Shown piece by piece: positions 58,885 through 64,000 of a stretch of 64,000 nucleotides of DNA. The stretch covers positions 1 to 64,000 of the forward strand of contig AP018182.1 in NCBI GenBank assembly GCA_002368155.1, given 5' to 3'. The stretch comes from Nostoc carneum NIES-2107. Lineage in GTDB: Bacteria > Cyanobacteriota > Cyanobacteriia > Cyanobacteriales > Nostocaceae. The translations under genes were made by a program, and so were the position numbers. The stretch's first letter is position 1; every line of letters starts with the position of its first letter. The notes beneath the pieces are model-generated. The model did no database searches. It was not told the origin of the DNA and saw only the letters and a program-made list of their open reading frames with translations.

Positions 58885-61800
58885 ATGAAGATGAATTTCT
58901 TAAATTTACCTCAGTTATTGAGAAAACAGGCAGAAGAAACACCGAATAGCATTGCTATAGTAGATGGTGATACTTCAATTACTTATAAAGAATTGAATAT
59001 TTTGACAGATTCGTTAGCAGGCTACTTGCAACAGCAAGGCGTTAGTTTCAATAAACTAACAGGCATCTTTATGGAAAAATCCGCTGAATATATCATTGCG
59101 TGTTTTGCAGCACTAAAAGCAGGAGGGGCCTACATGCCCTTAGATTTAGCATATCCAGATGCAATACTTTCCAAAATTGTAAGTCAGGATAAACCAATTG
59201 TAATAATCACAAAAAGCTTCTACTCAAGCAGATTAGAAGCTAATACTTCTACCATAATTTTAGATATAGACACCAATACAGCTTGGAGGAACTATGTTTG
59301 CAATCGTGATGCAGTTTCATTAATGTCTCCAGATAATCTGGCTATGGTCATATACACCTCTGGGTCAACCGGAGAACCTAAGGGTGTATTGCTTTCGCAT
59401 CGAGCAATAATTCATAGTTATTATACTCACTTATATAATATTAGCTTCTACATAGCAGGAGATCGTTCTGCATTCAATGCATTTTTTCCTCTAGAAATGC
59501 TAAAACCTTTTTTCAGAGGTGCAGCTTGCCACATTATTCCCAATGAAGTTGCATATGACCCTAAACTATTACTAGATTTTATTGCTACTTATCAAATTAC
59601 TGAAACAGTTTTAACGCCATCATTTCTGCAATTACTGATTAATCGAGTTGAACCAGCTGTCATTCAAACTCTGCTTTCCTCTCTGAAAGTTTTGTGGATA
59701 TGTGGAGAAGTTTTGACAACAGAGCTGAAAAACAAAATTTTAAAGATATTTCCTCATAATCTTTGCTTATTCAATTGGTATGGTATGAGTGAATTTCCTA
59801 GTGTTTCACTTTACCGATTAGAGGAAAGTGAAGATTTCATATCAGAATTCTGTCCAGTAGGATTTCCTTTAGAGGAAGTGAAGGTATGTCTGCTAGATGA
59901 AAATCAAAAAGCAGTTTCACCAGGATTCCCTGGTGAATTATATGTTAGTGGTTCTTGTTTAGCTAGTGGATATCTAAACAGACCAGAACTAATTGCAGAA
60001 CGATTTGTAGTGTTTAAGAAAAATAAATTTTATAAAACTGGAGATATAGCAACCATTCTCCCAAATGGAATGCTGGAAATTAGGGGACGCTGTGATTCCA
60101 CAGTAAAGATACGCGGTTATAGCATTAATTTGAAAGCGATTGAAAATGCTTTACAGAAAACTGGACTAGTAAAGTTCTGTCTTGTTATTACTGTAGGTAA
60201 AGAAGGTGAGAATAAGCAGATCATAGCTTATATCCTTAAGCAAGAAAATCTTGATTTTAAAATAGACCCGAGTAATGGAAATTGTGTAGAAATTCAGGAA
60301 AAAATCAAATCATACTTGCCCAAGTATATGATTCCTAGTAAATATATTGAATTAGCAGAAATTCCTCTTAATTCCAATGGTAAAGTTGATCAAAAGGCAC
60401 TTCCTTTGCCCATACCAAATTATGAATACGATTTAAGTAATATTCAAGCTAAGGAGACGGTATCTCCAGAAGACAAGGAAGCAATTCTGAAAAAGTTATT
60501 AGAGAGAGTTCTATTTTCGGGGCGAGGACAGATAGAGAAGGATGCAAATTTTTTTGATTTTGGGTTAAATTCCCTACTGTCTGTAGAACTGGCTGCTTTA
60601 ATTGGAAAAATGTTTCAGATAGAGCTTAGTGTGAGAGATATCTATGATTATCCTACAATCAACAAATTATTGGAATATTTTAACAAAGGAGAAAAAAATT
60701 TTTCCACTGTGATTTTAATGCGGAAAGATTCTCATCTGGACTCTGGTATTACACCAATAACGCGTACAAAGCCATTGTCTATAAGAGATGCAAAATCTAT
60801 CCTTGTAACCGGAGCAACAGGATTCTTAGGAGCATTTTTATTAGATGAATTACTTAGGTTGACCAATGACGATGTTAAGCTTTACTGCTTAGTTCGCACT
60901 CAAAGTGGGATAGAAGATGTCGGCAAGCAAAAAATTATTAACAATCTAAAGCGATATTACTTGTGGAATCAAGAAATAGAAAAGCGAATCATACCTATAG
61001 TTGGAGATTTAAGTCAAGAGTATTTGGGCTTATCAATTGAACGCTTTGAAGAATATACGGAAACAATAGATTATATTTTTCACTGTGCAGCACCAGTGAA
61101 TTTCTTGTATTCCTATGATATTTTGAGAGCGCCCATAGTAAATGGAACTCGTGAAATAATTCGACTGGCATCTACTTATGTAACCAAACCTTTACAATAC
61201 ATATCAACAGTTGGCATATTTCCATTTAAATCTCATCAAGAGCTTTTTCTAGAAAACAACGAGATTGATTCATTTGCCAATAAACTTACCGGAGGATATG
61301 CTCGTGCAAAATGGGTAGCAGAGAAGTTAGTTTGGGAAGCTATAGCTAGAGGGTTACCTGCTTGTATATATCGTCCTGGTTATATTGGGCATCACAGTAT
61401 AACAGGGATGTATAACTTCAGTGATTTTCAGTTTCTGGTAATCGATGCTTGCAAGAAAATTCAGTGTGCACCAGAAACCAGCCAGGTTTTTTTTGAAATG
61501 ATTCCAGTTAACTTCTTAGTGAAATCAATTGCCGAGTTTGCAAATAACGATTGTAATTATTTCAAAGTATATAATGTAACTCAGCGACAACCAATACCAG
61601 CTAGATTCGTCTTTGACTTACTCAAAGAGCAAAATTATATTTCCAAGTATGTATCTGTCGAAGAATGGAAAGCGAAATTAATTGCAAAGGCAGACAAAGA
61701 TGGGGATACTATTCTCAATATTATAGCCCAATCTTTTGAGGAGAATATGGGGCTTTACCCACGCGGCGAAAGTGTATATGACTGCTCTCTTTTTGAAAAA

Positions 61801-61890
61801 GCTCTTTCAAATCACAAGATACAGCCTCCTGTTATAGACACTGACTACATCAAAAAGGCAATGTTTTTAAATGAAGGCATTAATTGCTAA
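58885..61890 (+). CDS. Stand-alone adenylation-thiolation-reductase (NRPS-like)
   Basis: 1001 residues, three domains: adenylation (1-520; IYTSGSTGEPKGVLLS, GKVDQKAL), carrier (545-615; DFGLNSLLSVELAAL with phosphopantetheine Ser near 563) and thioester reductase (640-1000; ILVTGATGFLGAFLLDELL, GGYARAKWVAEKLVWEA with catalytic YxxxK, GYIGHHSITG). No condensation domain. Such proteins activate a carboxylic acid and release it as aldehyde or alcohol. In the acid-binding region the usual Asp235 is Asn (FNAFFPLEM), which suggests a non-standard substrate. Follows the GFA gene; an aldehyde product would give the GFA protein a reason to be here. Confidence 0.85.
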   Translation: MKMNFLNLPQLLRKQAEETPNSIAIVDGDTSITYKELNILTDSLAGYLQQQGVSFNKLTGIFMEKSAEYIIACFAALKAGGAYMPLDLAYPDAILSKIVSQDKPIVIITKSFYSSRLEANTSTIILDIDTNTAWRNYVCNRDAVSLMSPDNLAMVIYTSGSTGEPKGVLLSHRAIIHSYYTHLYNISFYIAGDRSAFNAFFPLEMLKPFFRGAACHIIPNEVAYDPKLLLDFIATYQITETVLTPSFLQLLINRVEPAVIQTLLSSLKVLWICGEVLTTELKNKILKIFPHNLCLFNWYGMSEFPSVSLYRLEESEDFISEFCPVGFPLEEVKVCLLDENQKAVSPGFPGELYVSGSCLASGYLNRPELIAERFVVFKKNKFYKTGDIATILPNGMLEIRGRCDSTVKIRGYSINLKAIENALQKTGLVKFCLVITVGKEGENKQIIAYILKQENLDFKIDPSNGNCVEIQEKIKSYLPKYMIPSKYIELAEIPLNSNGKVDQKALPLPIPNYEYDLSNIQAKETVSPEDKEAILKKLLERVLFSGRGQIEKDANFFDFGLNSLLSVELAALIGKMFQIELSVRDIYDYPTINKLLEYFNKGEKNFSTVILMRKDSHLDSGITPITRTKPLSIRDAKSILVTGATGFLGAFLLDELLRLTNDDVKLYCLVRTQSGIEDVGKQKIINNLKRYYLWNQEIEKRIIPIVGDLSQEYLGLSIERFEEYTETIDYIFHCAAPVNFLYSYDILRAPIVNGTREIIRLASTYVTKPLQYISTVGIFPFKSHQELFLENNEIDSFANKLTGGYARAKWVAEKLVWEAIARGLPACIYRPGYIGHHSITGMYNFSDFQFLVIDACKKIQCAPETSQVFFEMIPVNFLVKSIAEFANNDCNYFKVYNVTQRQPIPARFVFDLLKEQNYISKYVSVEEWKAKLIAKADKDGDTILNIIAQSFEENMGLYPRGESVYDCSLFEKALSNHKIQPPVIDTDYIKKAMFLNEGINC

Positions 61891-61938
61891 GGAATTAAAG
61901 GATTTCAAATTTTGAGATGAAATTATTATGTAACTAGT

Positions 61939-62526
61939 ATGGTGATTGACAAAATTGTAACTCGTTGCGACTGGGCAAATTCTACAGAACTTGAAATGGA
62001 GTACCACGACAAAGAATGGGGTGTTCCCATACATGATGATAGGCTTCTTTTTGAGTTTTTAATCCTTGAAATTTCTCAAGCAGGACTAAACTGGTTGACA
62101 ATTCTCAAGAAGAGAGAAGGTTATCGAGAAGCTTTCGATAATTTTGATGCCAATAAAATTTCTAAATATTCAAATGACAAAATAGAAGAGTTATTTTTGA
62201 ATCCAAATATTGTCAGAAATAAGTCAAAAATCATTGCCTCCATTGAGAATGCTAAGAAATTTCTAGAAATACAAAAAGGGTACGGTAGCTTTGACACATA
62301 TATCTGGTCTTTTGTTGGTGGTTCAACAATTGAAACTTCATGGGAGGACGTTTCAGAAATTCCGACAAGGACACCTGGATCAGATTTTATGAGTAGAACT
62401 TTAAAGAAAAAGGGGTTTAAATTCCTTGGCAGCACCACATGTTATGCTTATATGCAAGCTGTAGGCATGATTAACGGTCACATTAAAAATTGTTTTAGAT
62501 ACTCTGAAATTAAGAATAATTATTAA
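61939..62526 (+). CDS. tag: DNA-3-methyladenine glycosylase I
   Basis: 195 residues. The family landmarks are complete: N-terminal VTRCDWAN, YHDKEWGVPIHDD, FEFLILEISQAGLNWLTIL, FVGGS region and the C-terminal CYAYMQAVGMINGHIKNCF, which completes a zinc site with the N-terminal Cys/His. Tag excises N3-methyladenine. It is at the end of the biosynthetic island on the same strand, 48 nt after the A-T-R gene; resident repair glycosylases near biosynthetic genes often give self-resistance to alkylating products. It could also be an unrelated rescue gene. Confidence 0.9.
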   Translation: MVIDKIVTRCDWANSTELEMEYHDKEWGVPIHDDRLLFEFLILEISQAGLNWLTILKKREGYREAFDNFDANKISKYSNDKIEELFLNPNIVRNKSKIIASIENAKKFLEIQKGYGSFDTYIWSFVGGSTIETSWEDVSEIPTRTPGSDFMSRTLKKKGFKFLGSTTCYAYMQAVGMINGHIKNCFRYSEIKNNY

Positions 62527-62672
62527 CTGAATTTATATCTATTCCTCTTTTTTGACTCTGGTAGAGATAGTGTTACGCCGTTGAGTAGCAATTGAACTAA
62601 AACATACTGTGATTTTACCCCCTGCGTGACCAAATTTTGTGACTTAAAGGAATTGTTTGCTGTTTTTTAAAG

Positions 62673-62774
62673 AATAAAGTTGCCGTGACAGAGGCTGAAA
62701 GCATTATTCTCTCGATTCTTTCGGATCTTTCTGAATTAGTTGTCGAGTTCCATTAAATAATAAAGTTGCCGTGA
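62673..62774 (+). repeat. Pair of 16-bp direct repeats
   Basis: AATAAAGTTGCCGTGA at 62673-62688 and 62759-62774 (start-to-start 86 bp), inside the inverted-repeat element. Each is followed nearby by a GACAGA-type string. Could be protein-binding sites of an end-recognising transposase. Confidence 0.6.
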
Positions 62775-62804
62775 GTCCATGACAGAATAAGAGTTTTGGG
62801 CTTT

Positions 62805-62837
62805 GCGATAAGCGAAGCTTAAGCCTTCGGCTATCGC
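62805..62837. repeat. Nostoc-type palindrome
   Basis: GCGATAAGCGAAGCTT followed by AAGCCTTCGGCTATCGC forms an imperfect hairpin in the style of short dispersed Nostoc repeats, like the one inserted in the dpdA-like gene. Confidence 0.55.
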
Positions 62838-63127
62838 GCCATGACAAAGACAGAAGCTAGTTAGTCTCTGGGTTCGGCAAGCTTATCCTTTAATTTTCGG
62901 CAAACAATTCCTTTAAGTCACAATCACAGTTTTGATGCCAAAAATTCATCAATTTCTCGCGAGTTATGGGAGAAATGTTCCGACACTGGTAGAAATAGTT
63001 ACTGTGTAAAGGAAAATTACGGTGATCGCATCTGTAATTTAGAAGAGAAGGATTAATGGCTAAACGCTAATTATATCAATACTTTTGACCAAGTTGGCAC
63101 TTCCTGCTAGCTTCCCTAGCATTACGC

Positions 63128-64000
63128 CTACTCCAACTCTTCGTCAACGATTTCTGTACCTGGCGTTAATTTATACCCTTTGCGGGCAAGCACTTGAAAC
63201 AAGTCATCTGCGATGAAACTAGAAACTTTCCCTTTCATGTAGCGTTTAAAGTCGCTGATGCCTCGGTTAGCTCCCCACTGAATCTTCTGCTGAAGTTCAT
63301 GACGCTTCTCAAAAGGTAATTGTGAACCCCGAATATTGACAAAATCCGGGTAGTAAATGGCGCAAACTTCTTGCTTGCTAAGAATCTTTCCTTCATAATG
63401 GGCATCAACCAGCGCCATAACTAGCTGAGCATGTACTCCTTTTAGTTGCACTGGGGCAGCTTTCGTTCCGCGCTTCTTGATTGAAATATCAGGGCTTTCA
63501 GATTGTGAATCGTATATTTGAATTTTGTACCCCCAGCTTGGGCTAGCACATAAATTCAGTAATTTCTTCTGAGGTAATTGGGCTTTAAAAACTTCAATAC
63601 AGTCACTAATTGTTAAGTTGCCCAGACGTGGTTTTGTAAGGTGAAGGTTATTTCCAAAAAAATCATCTAGGTAACAGGACAAAGTTGCAACTAGCTTATC
63701 GCGTTCAATCGGTGTAATAAACTCCAATGTTTCGTCGTATGGCAGTCCCGTAATCACAATCACCGCGCTACATGCACGTAGCTCATAAGCATTTCTCAAA
63801 ACTGTTCTGCCATCGGCATATACTTCTGAGCTAGATGTGCAGGTTGACTGTAAGTTAATATCAAGCGATAGAAGATCAAATTTTGTTCCTCCTTTAAGGA
63901 GCCTGACAGCTTCTTCTCCACTTCCTAAGGAGAGAATGTAAGAGTCTTTAGGTAGGATGTCGCTATACATTTGCTCAATAGGAAGCCGCCACTGAGGGTC
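63128..64000 (-). CDS. Response-regulator-like protein, N-terminus beyond window
   Basis: The frame is open to the right edge: the 10 codons upstream of the internal Met read DPQWRLPIEQ, which fits the first acidic loop of a receiver domain (DDPQW...IEQ), so the gene starts beyond 64000. At least 290 residues are visible. FDLLSLDINLQ holds a candidate phosphoacceptor Asp and AVIVITGL the Thr-like region. The C-terminal part (LKGVHAQLVMALVDAHYEGK, LSKQEVCAIYYPD) looks like a winged-helix with an extra helical tail. A possible regulator of the neighbouring island, but its orientation is opposite. Confidence 0.6.
   Translation of the reverse strand, partial: DPQWRLPIEQMYSDILPKDSYILSLGSGEEAVRLLKGGTKFDLLSLDINLQSTCTSSSEVYADGRTVLRNAYELRACSAVIVITGLPYDETLEFITPIERDKLVATLSCYLDDFFGNNLHLTKPRLGNLTISDCIEVFKAQLPQKKLLNLCASPSWGYKIQIYDSQSESPDISIKKRGTKAAPVQLKGVHAQLVMALVDAHYEGKILSKQEVCAIYYPDFVNIRGSQLPFEKRHELQQKIQWGANRGISDFKRYMKGKVSSFIADDLFQVLARKGYKLTPGTEIVDEELE

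Larger units (their letters stand above)
62637..62923. mobile_element. MITE-like element with 24-bp perfect inverted repeats
   Basis: TTGTGACTTAAAGGAATTGT (plus TTGC, 62637-62660) and its exact complement (62900-62923) bound 287 bp without a gene. Outer ACTGTGATT (62606-62614) / AATCACAGT (62922-62930) pairs extend the symmetry. No obvious target-site duplication. The interior holds direct repeats and a Nostoc palindrome. It could be a non-autonomous transposon or a pair of transposon-end-like sites. The rest of 62527-63127 holds no gene. Confidence 0.6.

Noticed and set aside
62637-62923. Ends of a type V-K CRISPR-associated transposon
   Set aside because: Repeats such as AATAAAGTTGCCGTGA differ from the tract I remember for these ends, and no Cas12k, TnsB/C or TniQ gene is present in the window.
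1-64000. tRNA, rRNA, riboswitch, ParA/ParB or replication initiator
   Set aside because: I looked for characteristic motifs on both strands and saw none I could support; a computed search would be needed to exclude weak ones.

Overview
The window looks like part of a large conjugative plasmid, or an integrated conjugative element, from a filamentous Nostoc-type cyanobacterium. The basis is the many HIP1-type GCGATCGC octamers (for example near 6083, 7177, 8609, 9797, 11761, 13690), Nostoc-style short palindromic repeats, AT-rich genes, and gene content typical of cyanobacterial megaplasmids. No rRNA, tRNA or core housekeeping operon was seen. No ParA, ParB, replication initiator or relaxase could be recognised, so either the element continues outside the window or these proteins are too diverged to read by eye.

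Region by region. 0-0.6 kb: 3' portion of a plasmid protein running off the left edge. 1.1-5.2 kb: four minus-strand genes for exported proteins. 5.2-6.2 kb: decayed transposase. 6.2-15.3 kb: a compact minus-strand block with an adenine methyltransferase, a PD-(D/E)XK-like protein, a PRTRC cassette (ThiF/E1-like, JAB-like protein A, protein B, ubiquitin-like protein C, protein E-like), a PriCT-2 primase and a NADAR-SLOG fusion. 15.3-20.2 kb: DUF1998 helicase, glycosyltransferase and FolD-like enzyme. 20.2-26.7 kb: small orphans, a GC-rich SnoaL-like gene, a zinc-ribbon/HNH-like protein, a DpdA-like transglycosylase carrying an in-frame repeat insertion, and another PD-(D/E)XK-like protein. 26.9-45.0 kb: the mating apparatus, transcribed leftward in the order AAA+ ATPase, DUF192, VirB2-, VirB3-, VirB4-, VirB5-, VirB6-, VirB8-, VirB10-, VirB9-like, a membrane protein, VirD4, and a large accessory protein. 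45-54.6 kb: Vsr/DUF559-like nuclease, a 1,338-residue protein with a GH19-like C-terminus, a broken integron-type integrase, a macro-like/SLOG fusion, small membrane proteins, a Gp157-like protein and an HNH nuclease. 54.97-62.5 kb: a plus-strand biosynthetic-looking island. 62.5-64 kb: an inverted-repeat element, then a response-regulator-like gene running off the right edge.

The most interesting locus is the plus-strand island. It begins with an unreported 57-codon gene encoding four perfect copies of the nonapeptide GLKTGVRPD plus a fifth, frameshifted copy. A hairpin follows. Then come a JmjC/cupin-like protein, a heme-oxygenase-like diiron oxidase (HDO), a class I glutamine amidotransferase, a GFA-type zinc protein, a stand-alone adenylation-thiolation-reductase protein and DNA-3-methyladenine glycosylase I (Tag). 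I read this as a candidate multi-core RiPP (or RiPP/NRPS hybrid) pathway, in which Tag could be self-protection against a DNA-alkylating product. That is inference. The peptide repeat, the gene order and the enzyme motifs are directly visible.

Much of the remaining accessory content concerns nucleic-acid modification or NAD/ADP-ribose chemistry (DpdA, methyltransferase, NADAR-SLOG, macro-SLOG, nuclease-like proteins). This is what one would expect of a conjugative element that must survive host defences.
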